Part shown: one piece after another, positions 6,073 through 14,005 of the stretch | Position numbering within the stretch: the first letter of the stretch is position 1 | Layout of the letters: every line of letters begins with the position of its first letter | Source of the DNA: Bacteroidota bacterium | GTDB taxonomy: Bacteria > Bacteroidota > Bacteroidia > Bacteroidales > F082 | Assembly (NCBI GenBank): GCA_002686705.1 | Contig: NYYH01000005.1 | Span: 1 to 16,103, forward strand | Direction: 5' to 3' | DNA length: 16,103 bases | Notes under the pieces: generated by a model | Told to the model about the DNA's origin: nothing | Database searches by the model: none | Seen by the model: only the letters and a program-made list of their open reading frames with translations | Made by a program: the position numbers and the translations under genes

Positions 6073-7429
6073 TTAAAACATTTTTAAGTATAATCTCAAA
6101 TTCTTCAGGAATTAGATGCTCAGTATTATATTCGGAAATAAGTTTATTATAATCAATCTCCTTGTAATCAAATAATTCCATTTCTTTTAACAGTACTGGA
6201 TTGTTTTGGTATTGTTGTGAAAACTTCCATAAAGCTGCCAAAACTTCATCAGGTGTACCTACACATTCAAACGGCTTTACGTCGGAAACACCTGTAAGCT
6301 CCTTAAATGTTTCACTGAGCGATATTTCATTCATTAAATCTTTCCCAAAAATATATACTAGCTTATCAGGTGCAATAAAGGGGCACAAAATTATATACGT
6401 AAAAAGACATTTAGGACACTCACCGCACCAACTATCTGTCCTACTACCAACATTACAACTTTTGAAACTGGAAAAATATTCAGAGTATTTTGAGAACATC
6501 TTAGCAATTTGCAACTCATTTACCGGCCTTAAAAAGCTGAAGTAATTTATACCCGGATGAATATATTTTTTTATATACCAGTCAAAATCATATTCAAACT
6601 CAAATGTTTTAGAATACTGATGATTAATTTTTGAACCAGGAACTGTGCTTTGATTTGCACTACTCTCATTCGATAGTGCAATATTAGCAACTCCGGATAT
6701 AGCACAGCTCAACACTCCGGTAAATGCCACAATTGCTGAAAAAGGAGTATGGCCGTTTAGGAATCCCAATTCATTAAGTTCCAGAAGCTTTCCATCAATC
6801 TTCCGGTTGATAATAATCGATTGATCTCTGTTGTAACCAGCAGTTTCTATTGTCGCAATACTTGCTTCGCGAGGATTAATAATCATTGGAATTACTTTCT
6901 TAATACTTTTTGTTAGTAATTCCAGGGTTACTACCGAATCCTTGCCACCTCCAATAGGAACAATAACTCTATCAGCATCCAGTTTCAGATTTGACGAATT
7001 AATTTTCTCACCATGGGAAAAAATTGACATGAATGAATTTTCATCAGTAGTAATATTATTAAGATAAAAGAATTCGCCCAAGCCAAGAAAGTATAGTTTC
7101 TTCCACCAGGCGATCTGTTTATCATCAAGATTATGTGGCCTAATTATTACTTTTGGAGGACAAGCTGCTTTCCAATAACTTATCAACTCAACCATTCCAA
7201 TATGAAAGACAAAATTACTGAAGTGCCCTATTTTAGTCTCATCTAGTGTGTAAAATTTCCTGATAGGTATTTTGATTGTGGGCTTAAACAAATACTTGTC
7301 GGCAAGGTTAAAACAATATTCGGCCTCAAGATTTCCATTTTTCAGAAAAAATGAATAACTTTGATATTCGAAAAAAGGATATTCGCTGCTTAGACTTTGA
7401 TATTTTTGATGATTATGTTTAACGGTCAA
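6065..7429 (-). CDS. murL: MurL, UDP-MurNAc-L-Ala-L-Glu epimerase
   Basis: MurL, first shown in Xanthomonas, converts the terminal L-Glu of UDP-MurNAc-L-Ala-L-Glu to D-Glu in an ATP-dependent reaction. This 454-residue protein has the family signs. They are a PP-loop-like nucleotide site VPIGGGKDSVV (157-167), NGHTPFSAIVAF (225-236), ALSNESSANQ (251-260), NHQYSKTFEFE (269-279), a triple-Cys motif CGECPKC (335-341) and KPFECVGTPDE (385-395). The start is a TTG at 7429: no in-frame ATG lies between it and an upstream stop at 7472-7474, and the next internal Met (residue 79) would remove conserved sequence. It overlaps the MurD-family gene by 8 bp, so the two are probably translated together. 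The N-terminal third is divergent. An unrelated PP-loop enzyme is the main alternative, but the motif set and the MurD partner argue against it. Confidence 0.87.
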   Translation of the reverse strand: MTVKHNHQKYQSLSSEYPFFEYQSYSFFLKNGNLEAEYCFNLADKYLFKPTIKIPIRKFYTLDETKIGHFSNFVFHIGMVELISYWKAACPPKVIIRPHNLDDKQIAWWKKLYFLGLGEFFYLNNITTDENSFMSIFSHGEKINSSNLKLDADRVIVPIGGGKDSVVTLELLTKSIKKVIPMIINPREASIATIETAGYNRDQSIIINRKIDGKLLELNELGFLNGHTPFSAIVAFTGVLSCAISGVANIALSNESSANQSTVPGSKINHQYSKTFEFEYDFDWYIKKYIHPGINYFSFLRPVNELQIAKMFSKYSEYFSSFKSCNVGSRTDSWCGECPKCLFTYIILCPFIAPDKLVYIFGKDLMNEISLSETFKELTGVSDVKPFECVGTPDEVLAALWKFSQQYQNNPVLLKEMELFDYKEIDYNKLISEYNTEHLIPEEFEIILKNVLND

Positions 7430-7485
7430 AATATTGGTATGTTTTTTGTAATTAAAACTGTGTAAAAATAATTAAAAAAGTTCGA
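7430..7485. promoter_or_regulatory. Short divergent intergenic region between murL and yqgE/algH
   Basis: This 56-bp, very AT-rich gap separates two divergent start codons (TTG of murL, ATG of the YqgE/AlgH gene), so promoters for both must lie here or inside the opposite gene. No exact TAnnTTTG is present. The closest on the + strand is TATGTTTT at 7438-7445. No Shine-Dalgarno-like purine box of note precedes either start. Confidence 0.35.
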
Positions 7486-8076
7486 ATGAGCGAGATGGAT
7501 AAATTTGTTAAAGTAGGTAGTAACAACCTTAAACCAGCCAAAGGCAGACTATTGTTATCGGAACCTCTTATGGGTGACTTTTACTTTGGGCGTGCAGTGG
7601 TACTGCTCGCTGAACACAATGATGAAGGCTCATTCGGATTAGTATTAAACAAGCCAGTAGTACATAAGTTTAATTCTATAGTTAAAGATTTTCCTGATTT
7701 TGATGGTCAACTGTATGTAGGCGGACCTGTTGAAACAAACAGCTTGTTCTTTGTTCATTCTATTGGTGATTATATAGAAGGTTCAATAGAAATTGGTTCG
7801 GGAATATATTGGGGTGGTGATATTGAAGTAATTAAGGAAATGATTCTACTTAAATCTATAACTCCTAACGACATAAGGTTTTCAATAGGATATTCTGGTT
7901 GGTCACCTGATCAGTTGCAAGAAGAATTGAAAAGAAACTCATGGGTAGTTTCAACAGGCTTAAATAAGGATATACTAAAAATTGATCCTAAAAACATGTG
8001 GAAACAATTACTTGCACCACTTGGTGATAAATATAGTTATTGGCCTAATTTTCCATCAGATCCGGGATTGAATTAG
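7486..8076 (+). CDS. YqgE/AlgH family protein (UPF0301)
   Basis: The 196-residue protein matches the YqgE/AlgH family, conserved but of uncertain biochemical role (AlgH was named from alginate regulation in Pseudomonas). Characteristic stretches are KGRLLLSEPLMGDFYFGRAV (20-39), VLLAEHNDEGSFGLVLNKP (40-58), LYVGGPVETNSLFFVH (76-91), GIYWGGDIEVI (107-117) and FSIGYSGWSPDQLQEEL (132-148), followed by a Trp-containing segment. Length is normal. The ATG at 7486 is used; ATG 7495 (residue 4) is an alternative. It is transcribed away from murL and converges on the I42 lipoprotein gene, with 19 bp between the stop codons and no evident hairpin. Confidence 0.95.
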   Translation: MSEMDKFVKVGSNNLKPAKGRLLLSEPLMGDFYFGRAVVLLAEHNDEGSFGLVLNKPVVHKFNSIVKDFPDFDGQLYVGGPVETNSLFFVHSIGDYIEGSIEIGSGIYWGGDIEVIKEMILLKSITPNDIRFSIGYSGWSPDQLQEELKRNSWVVSTGLNKDILKIDPKNMWKQLLAPLGDKYSYWPNFPSDPGLN

Positions 8077-8095
8077 TCACTTAAAAAGAGAGAGA

Positions 8096-8497
8096 TCAAT
8101 CTTCAAGTATTCTACCCATAGTACCAACAACAATTTTCAGTTCAAACTTTTTTGCTGGCGGCTCGTTCTCTTCCCATAATCTCCTGTAAACTAACAACAG
8201 ATCAGTTTGTCCGTCGCCGATAGTTTGAAATTTAAAAGTAATCATTCCGCCTGACCCAATTTTGCCATCTTTAGAATTAAACTCAGGTTCGCCAACTTGT
8301 TTAATAACAGTTGAATCAAATGGCATTACCTGCCATGTATAACCAGTTGAAGCATTTCCTTCAAGCTCTATTTCAAATGGATCATCATTAGTCAGGTTTA
8401 CAGTTGAGCCGCTATCTTCAATTGTAAATGGACCAGCACAGGAGGTAATAAAAACCGTAAAACAAACTATTATCAATGACTTTATAAATTTCTTCAT
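8096..8497 (-). CDS. Chagasin-like protease-inhibitor (I42) lipoprotein
   Basis: This 133-residue protein begins MKKFIKSLIIVCFTVF and has a lipobox-like FITSC with the lipidated Cys at residue 20, so it is predicted to be an envelope lipoprotein. The mature part matches the chagasin / inhibitor I42 beta-sandwich. The three inhibitory loops are visible: GNASTGYTW (47-55, the NPTTGY-like L2 loop), KIGSGGMITF (79-88, L4) and YRRLWEENEPP (104-114, the RPW-E-like L6 loop, with Leu in place of the usual Pro). Family members inhibit papain-like cysteine proteases; the target here is unknown. It is the last gene of a - strand operon, 17 bp after the rhomboid protease gene. No cysteine-protease gene is in the window. 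Confidence 0.88.
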   Translation of the reverse strand: MKKFIKSLIIVCFTVFITSCAGPFTIEDSGSTVNLTNDDPFEIELEGNASTGYTWQVMPFDSTVIKQVGEPEFNSKDGKIGSGGMITFKFQTIGDGQTDLLLVYRRLWEENEPPAKKFELKIVVGTMGRILED

Positions 8498-8514
8498 ATT
8501 TGAGTATATATTAA

Positions 8515-9126
8515 TTAATTAAAAAGAGATGAGAAAAAATTCGGAATAACATTTGGAACTATAATTATTGTTAGTACAATTCCAAAAATAGCGCCCCAAA
8601 AATGAGCATTGTGCCCAATGTTGTCAACACCCTTTTTACCCATGTAGGCCGAGTAGATTAGATAAGCGATTCCAAAAACCCACGATGGTAAAGGAAAAGG
8701 AATTGGAAAAAGAAAGATGCTTCCAGATGGAAATACGAGTATACTGGAAAAAACCACTGCCGACACGGCACCTGAAGCACCTACAGCATTGTAATACATA
8801 TCGTTTTTATGCTTCCCAAAATCGAATAATGTTGAAAATAATACTCCTCCTAAATAAAGTAGCGCGTAATAAAGCAAACCTAGAGCACCAAAATTAACAG
8901 AAAAAAATCTTTCTACTACCCCACCAAATGAATACAGAACATACATATTTATTATCAAATGTATCCACCCTGAGTGAACCAGTGCATAGCTAAAAAATCG
9001 CCATTTTTCCCCTGAATGTTTTATCTGATAGGCATTGAATTTCAGCTTATTAAACAGTTCTGTATTGTTAAAAGCAGCTATAGATATAATAGCTGTCGCA
9101 ATTATTATAATAAATGTAAGTATCAT
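8515..9126 (-). CDS. Rhomboid-family intramembrane serine protease
   Basis: The 203-residue protein is a minimal six-helix rhomboid. Conserved sites are HSGWIHLIINMYVL (51-64, with H56 and N60 as the HxxxN pair that stabilises the oxyanion), GASGAVSAV (116-124, catalytic S118) and GHNAHFWGAIFG (171-182, catalytic H175). Both members of the Ser-His dyad are therefore present and the enzyme should be active on membrane substrates. A hydrophilic loop (103-112) follows helix 3, as is common. Its ATG overlaps the stop of the upstream gene by one base (TGATG on the - strand), a sign of translational coupling. The I42 lipoprotein gene follows after 17 bp. Substrates are unknown. Confidence 0.94.
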   Translation of the reverse strand: MILTFIIIIATAIISIAAFNNTELFNKLKFNAYQIKHSGEKWRFFSYALVHSGWIHLIINMYVLYSFGGVVERFFSVNFGALGLLYYALLYLGGVLFSTLFDFGKHKNDMYYNAVGASGAVSAVVFSSILVFPSGSIFLFPIPFPLPSWVFGIAYLIYSAYMGKKGVDNIGHNAHFWGAIFGIVLTIIIVPNVIPNFFSSLFN

Positions 9127-9965
9127 CAGTTTTTAATTGTTTCAGTATTTTGTTTTACATCTTTTGTATGATCAATTTCCGAACCTAGTACACTATGAGG
9201 AATTGAATAAACTAAAATCATAGAAAGCACAGCAATAATTGGCCAAAGTTTATTTTGCGGTTTTTTTCTCAAAACAAACCAGGCTACTACCCAAAAAATA
9301 AAAGTAAACAACGTTTTATTATCTGTCAAATCATGCCCAAACGGCCATCCAGTCCAATATGCGCCAAAAGCAAACTTTTGAACTATGGGGCCTAAAATTA
9401 GACCACCAATAAATAATGCAATAAGTACAACACCTGTATAATACTTTGTGTCTTTTCCTCTGAAAAATACTTCAAGTCCTACCCTCAAAGCGAAAAGCAT
9501 TGAAAAGAACATGAAAAATATGTGAGGTGATAATACAGCCATTGGAACCGCGCCCTTGAAGCGTATAATCACAGGATCCTCAGTTAGAACATAATCAATA
9601 TTATTATTGTGTAGAATAATTGTGTATTCAACTTTTCCAGCAGGTGGTTGATTGGGTATCACACCCACAATTCTACCTTCTTTACGTTTCATATCAGTAG
9701 TCGACCATTCATCGTGACTTTTAAACCTTTTTTGTTTTATGCTTCCGCTGATCTCTTTACTGTCTGTAAATATTTCCACCAAAGCGTCTTGGTCACCGCC
9801 AAATGTCCTTATAAGTTTGTACTTAATCACTTCACCATCAATTGTTACTTTGCCACGTATAGGATAAGTGGGTCCGGTTGATCGTTGGTAAATAACTAAC
9901 CCTACAGTTAATATTATTGCAATTACCCAAAGAAGAATATTTTTTGATTTATCGCTCATTCTCAA
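9126..9965 (-). CDS. Integral membrane protein of unknown family
   Basis: I recognise no named family. The 279-residue protein has an N-terminal transmembrane helix (about 9-26), then a soluble segment (about 30-138) with alternating strands, containing GKVTIDGEVIKYKLIR and KVEYTIILHNNN. Four probable membrane helices follow (about 140-165, 175-195, 216-233, 239-258). Between helices 3 and 4 is a distinctive loop with GAYWTGWPFGHDLTDNK (201-217). After the last helix come IPHSVLGSEIDH (255-266) and a polar tail. The concentration of His, Trp, Gly and Asp at the predicted loops looks functional, but no cofactor can be named. It begins 17 bp after the GH3/beta-lactamase gene and overlaps the rhomboid gene by one base, so it is a core member of this operon. 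ATG 9959 (residue 3) is an alternative start. Confidence 0.8.
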   Translation of the reverse strand: MRMSDKSKNILLWVIAIILTVGLVIYQRSTGPTYPIRGKVTIDGEVIKYKLIRTFGGDQDALVEIFTDSKEISGSIKQKRFKSHDEWSTTDMKRKEGRIVGVIPNQPPAGKVEYTIILHNNNIDYVLTEDPVIIRFKGAVPMAVLSPHIFFMFFSMLFALRVGLEVFFRGKDTKYYTGVVLIALFIGGLILGPIVQKFAFGAYWTGWPFGHDLTDNKTLFTFIFWVVAWFVLRKKPQNKLWPIIAVLSMILVYSIPHSVLGSEIDHTKDVKQNTETIKN

Positions 9966-9982
9966 AATCTTTACTTAAAATA

Positions 9983-12922
9983 TTAATTACCTGGCTTTAA
10001 AGCTTCATAAAACAGCTGATGGATATTTGTGCGAATATCCAAATCCATTAATATATCATTACTCATATCAGGATGAACCCGATTAGACAAAAATACATAA
10101 ACAAGTCCATTTTCTGGATCAGCCCATGCATAAGTACCTGTAAACCCTGAATGCCCGAAACTAGAAGGTGAGGCATCTTTACAATTTGTGCGATGTTCCT
10201 CAAACAAAAGTAGTGGTTTGTCGAAGCCAAGGCCGCGTCTGTTACTGTCAGCAGCAAAGTGATATTTATTAAACAGATCAACAGTCTCTTCCTTCAAAAA
10301 GGAAATATAACCATAGGATCCTCCGTTTAAGAACATTTGCATCATAACTGCAACATTGTAAGCATTTCCAAACAAACCGGCATTACCCGAAACCCCACCT
10401 AATAATGCAGCTCCCTGATCGTGAACATCTCCATGTAGTTGCTGATTTCTGAATATTGTATCGTTTTCAGTTGGTATAATTTGGTTAAGGTCGAAGAATT
10501 TTCGAGGATTGAATTTCAGATATCTCAATTGTAGTGTATCATAAAAATTACCATACATATATTCATCAAAGGATGTATTATTAATATCCTCAATAATTTG
10601 TTTCAGTAAATAAAAACCAAGTCCTGAATAATGATATGAGCTATCCTGAAATTGTGATTGCATTATACTATCCATTATTACACGGTTATATCCTTGTTTT
10701 ACATACATCCCATCCGCTACTCTTACAGGAAAATCTTCAGAAATAAAATCCTGGTAAATCGTAGAATCCCAACCATTCTTTGTAATTGTACTTGCGTAGA
10801 AAGGAATCCAATTTTGCAAACCTGATTGATGCGACATCACCTCGTTAAATTTTAAACCAGCTTTATCTGTTCCCTTAAGCATCAGTAAATAGTCAGAAAG
10901 TTTACCATCAATATCAATAATATCCTGCTCAGTCATTTTCATGACTGCAGGTGTAGTGGCAAGTATTTTTGTGAGAGAAGCTAGGTCATACACATCATTC
11001 CACTTAACTTTATTTCTTTTCTCATAAGTATGATGTCCAAACGACTTATTATAGAAAACAGCTCCATCCTTAGCTGCTAGTATCTGACATCCCGGAAAGG
11101 CACCAATCTCAATTCCGTTAATTGCTATTGAATCAACTTTTCGCAACATATCCATATTTAGACCTATTGTTTTTGGATTGTCTGTAAAAAGTTTTGTATC
11201 CCCATAATTCAAGCCATCTCCCATTTTGAAGTTCCCTGCATCAACTGGTAAAGTACCAAACCAGTTGGCTCCTTGCATAATCATTTCTCCTGAGGTTTTC
11301 TGCATAATTGGCTTTTCCTGATAAGAAATAATGATCGCTTTTACAGCTTCGGTATTAATGAGATTTAAGGCATAAGGGCTTGCAAATATATCCAGCACAA
11401 CATTTGTTTCTGTGGCAAGCTTTTCGACCAATTCAACATCACCTTTGGTAATACCAAAATGTTTGCTAGCCAGTATGTTTGTGTTGAGCATTGCAACAAC
11501 AACCAAATTATAATCTTGCATTTCCGAGATTAATTTCTTCTTAACTCTTCTTTTTGCGTTATGTTCAATGCTATATTTATCAAACTCACCATGTTGTAAA
11601 AGAACTTTCTCGATTTCCTGTTGTTTTTTTGTACCAATAACTAATAATGCTTTTTTTTGAGGATTGCTCTTTTTTAGTGGCAATATCTCCTCTTCATTTT
11701 TAACAATGGTTACAGATGATTCAAAAAGCTTCTCGGCAATGGTAAAATATTTTTGTTTGTTTAGATCACTTAACAGGTTTATTGTATCTATTGCAGTTTT
11801 TTTCCATGCCCCTGACGAATATTTGTATTTCAATATTTTCTTGCAGCTATGCGCTAGACGTTCCTCGCTTATTTTTCCACTCAAAACAGCATTCTTAATA
11901 TTAATTATCGAAGCTGGAACATCATCAGGAATTAAGAGTATATCATTACCAGCTTCTAAAGCTTTTAATGCAACCATTCCCACATTGTGATATTTTGTAA
12001 CACCTTTCATGTCAAGTCCATCAGTAATAATCAAGCCTTCAAAACCCATGCTATCTATTAATAATTCAGTAACAATATTATGAGATAAAGTTGAAGGTAT
12101 GTTTGGACTCTTATCGAGAGCAGGCACTGATAAATGAGCAATCATGACTGAATTTACACCATTATCAATTAAATACTGAAAAGGGTAAAGATCATGATTA
12201 TTCAATATATTTCGAGAGCTTGTTACTACCGGAAGATCAGTATGAGAATCTTTATACGTATTGCCGTGTCCGGGAAAGTGTTTAGCACAGGCTATCAACC
12301 CTTTGCTCTGCATTCCTAACATATAGAGATTACCTTTTTCTGCTACAATATTTGGGTTTTGTCCAAACGATCGCATACCAATTACAGGATTCTTAGGATT
12401 GCTATTAACATCTACAACAGGGGCAAAATTTATATGAATTCCCATACGTTTACATTGCTCGCCAATCTGTTGTCCCATTCTATAAATCAGATTATTGTTA
12501 CTAATGGCACCAAGAGTCATTTGAAGTGGATATGAAATTGAGTTTTTCAACCGCATACCCAGTCCCCATTCTGCGTCAATAGCCACGAACAATGGTATTT
12601 TTGATAAAGAATTCCAATAATTTGTTTTAATAACCTGAGCAACCGGATCTCCTTTAAAAAAAACAACACCTCCAATATTATATTTAGATATCAAGGTATC
12701 CACTGAATTTAAATATGGTTTTCCGGAATAATTTGCCCGTACAAAAATAAGTTGGGCTATACGCTCTTCTAGATTTAATGAATTATAAATTGAATCAATC
12801 CATATTTCCTCTTGCAAATGACTTTCTTGAATGTACTGTGCTGTCATCTGAAATGCAAATACAGTTACAAAAAAAACAGCTAATACAATCTTGTTTTTGG
12901 AAAGCTTACGGAATATTATCAT
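9983..12922 (-). CDS. Secreted NagZ-like GH3 beta-N-acetylhexosaminidase fused to a class C beta-lactamase-type serine hydrolase
   Basis: The 979-residue protein carries a signal peptide (about 1-29, ending at TAQ). Residues about 40-370 are a GH3 catalytic domain of the NagZ type: KHFPGHG (214-220), the Asp-His pair D225/H227 (DSH) that acts as general acid/base in NagZ, and nucleophile D301 in IITDGLDMKGV (298-308). Residues about 395-565 form the GH3 C-terminal domain. Residues about 590-975 are a beta-lactamase/serine-hydrolase domain with SxxK at S649-K652, YSG at 765-767 where YxN is usual, and HSG (924-926) for the KTG-like motif. The fusion is a known Bacteroidota architecture and suggests cleavage of GlcNAc-MurNAc links plus peptide hydrolysis outside the cytoplasm. 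It is the first gene of a four-gene operon. Confidence 0.94.
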   Translation of the reverse strand: MIIFRKLSKNKIVLAVFFVTVFAFQMTAQYIQESHLQEEIWIDSIYNSLNLEERIAQLIFVRANYSGKPYLNSVDTLISKYNIGGVVFFKGDPVAQVIKTNYWNSLSKIPLFVAIDAEWGLGMRLKNSISYPLQMTLGAISNNNLIYRMGQQIGEQCKRMGIHINFAPVVDVNSNPKNPVIGMRSFGQNPNIVAEKGNLYMLGMQSKGLIACAKHFPGHGNTYKDSHTDLPVVTSSRNILNNHDLYPFQYLIDNGVNSVMIAHLSVPALDKSPNIPSTLSHNIVTELLIDSMGFEGLIITDGLDMKGVTKYHNVGMVALKALEAGNDILLIPDDVPASIINIKNAVLSGKISEERLAHSCKKILKYKYSSGAWKKTAIDTINLLSDLNKQKYFTIAEKLFESSVTIVKNEEEILPLKKSNPQKKALLVIGTKKQQEIEKVLLQHGEFDKYSIEHNAKRRVKKKLISEMQDYNLVVVAMLNTNILASKHFGITKGDVELVEKLATETNVVLDIFASPYALNLINTEAVKAIIISYQEKPIMQKTSGEMIMQGANWFGTLPVDAGNFKMGDGLNYGDTKLFTDNPKTIGLNMDMLRKVDSIAINGIEIGAFPGCQILAAKDGAVFYNKSFGHHTYEKRNKVKWNDVYDLASLTKILATTPAVMKMTEQDIIDIDGKLSDYLLMLKGTDKAGLKFNEVMSHQSGLQNWIPFYASTITKNGWDSTIYQDFISEDFPVRVADGMYVKQGYNRVIMDSIMQSQFQDSSYHYSGLGFYLLKQIIEDINNTSFDEYMYGNFYDTLQLRYLKFNPRKFFDLNQIIPTENDTIFRNQQLHGDVHDQGAALLGGVSGNAGLFGNAYNVAVMMQMFLNGGSYGYISFLKEETVDLFNKYHFAADSNRRGLGFDKPLLLFEEHRTNCKDASPSSFGHSGFTGTYAWADPENGLVYVFLSNRVHPDMSNDILMDLDIRTNIHQLFYEALKPGN

Positions 12923-12942
12923 TATTTGGAGCGATTTAATTA

Positions 12943-12950
12943 CAAAATTA
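12943..12950 (-). promoter_or_regulatory. Candidate -7 element (TAnnTTTG) for the GH3/beta-lactamase operon
   Basis: The - strand reads TAATTTTG, an exact TAnnTTTG match, 20 bases upstream of the ATG at 12922. It lies in the 146-bp divergent gap shared with the transketolase gene. The -33 region is A/T-rich without a clear TTTG. On the other strand only a relaxed TAATTATTTG (13042-13051) precedes the transketolase ATG. No operator-like palindrome longer than the 6-bp TGCGCA near 12986 was seen. Confidence 0.33.
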
Positions 12951-13068
12951 ATCTTTTTAATAAGTTGTTAATAAATGATTTTCGGTGCGCATATAAATAA
13001 TATTATTTTTACACGAAACTATGATTTTTAGTCAAGCATTCTAATTATTTGTATAACAAAGTGTTAAT

Positions 13069-13917
13069 ATGTCGGATATTGAAAAACTAAAAAAAATTGC
13101 ATCGCAAGTAAGAAGAGACATCATAAGAATGGTACATGGAGTTCAGTCGGGACATCCAGGAGGTTCGTTAGGCTGTACAGATTTTTTAACAGCCATGTAT
13201 TTTGATGTAATGGATTACAATGCCGAAGTATTCACTATGGATGCTTTAAATGAAGATTTATTAATTGTATCTAACGGACATATTAGCCCGGCTCTTTACA
13301 GTGTTCTTGCTCGGAGAGGGCTATTTCCTATTGAGGAACTTTCTACTTTCAGGATATTAGAATCGAGATTACAAGGTCACCCTGCTACACAAGAAGAATT
13401 ACCAGGAATAAGAATTGCCACAGGTTCGCTAGGACAAGGTTTATCTGTTTCACTTGGTATTGCGTTGGCAAAACGACTAAATAAGGATCCCAAGATTGTT
13501 TTTTGTTTAATGGGAGATGGTGAACTAGAAGAAGGACAGGTTTGGGAAGCTGCTATGTATATTGGATCACACAAAATAAATAATGTTGTGGCTGTAGTTG
13601 ATTACAACAAAAAGCAAATTGATGGTTCTACTGATGACGTGCTACCACTTGGTGATTTGAAAGCAAAATTTGAAGCATTTGGATGGACTGTAATAGAAAT
13701 GAATGGGAATGATATTGACGATGTTGTCAAAACAATGTCCCTTTCAAAAACTCTATCAGCTGAAGGAAATCCAATAATAGTTTTAATGCATACCGAAATG
13801 GGTATGGGTGTTGATTTTATGATGGGTACTCACCAATGGCATGGAATTCCTCCAAATGATAAACAACTTGAAACAGCTTTATCTCAAATTGAAGAAACTC
13901 TAGGTGACTATAGTTAA
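13069..13917 (+). CDS. Transketolase, N-terminal (TPP/Mg-binding) subunit
   Basis: This is the first half of a split transketolase, which moves two-carbon units between sugar phosphates in the pentose phosphate pathway and needs the C-terminal subunit to form the active site. In 282 residues it shows GHPGGSLG (28-35), SNGHISPALY (68-77), LQGHP (101-105), ATGSLGQGLSVSLGIA (117-132) and the TPP motif opening GDGELEEGQVWEA (149-161) and closing at VVDYNKKQ (176-183). The start fits family N-termini and the length is normal for the subunit. Its partner starts at 15398, but a secreted VWA gene lies between the two; 88 bp separate this gene from that one. Confidence 0.97.
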   Translation: MSDIEKLKKIASQVRRDIIRMVHGVQSGHPGGSLGCTDFLTAMYFDVMDYNAEVFTMDALNEDLLIVSNGHISPALYSVLARRGLFPIEELSTFRILESRLQGHPATQEELPGIRIATGSLGQGLSVSLGIALAKRLNKDPKIVFCLMGDGELEEGQVWEAAMYIGSHKINNVVAVVDYNKKQIDGSTDDVLPLGDLKAKFEAFGWTVIEMNGNDIDDVVKTMSLSKTLSAEGNPIIVLMHTEMGMGVDFMMGTHQWHGIPPNDKQLETALSQIEETLGDYS

Positions 13918-14005
13918 TAAAAGTTTTAGTTAATTTTTCTCAGTTGGGTTAATTAATACTATTATAAACGGAAAAGAGTTAAGAATAAATAGCAAATAAG
14001 TTTTT

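Noticed and set aside
6065..7429. Other PP-loop enzyme (tRNA-lysidine synthase, QueC-like or ThiI-like)
   Set aside because: GGGKDS alone would allow this, but NHQYSK, CGECPKC, KPFECVG and the overlapping MurD-family gene fit MurL better.
8077..8095. Terminator between the convergent yqgE/algH and I42 genes
   Set aside because: The 19-bp gap is a purine-rich stretch that cannot form a hairpin.
11664..11990. 108-codon open frame on the + strand inside the GH3/beta-lactamase gene
   Set aside because: It is antisense to a well-supported coding region and shows no family features.
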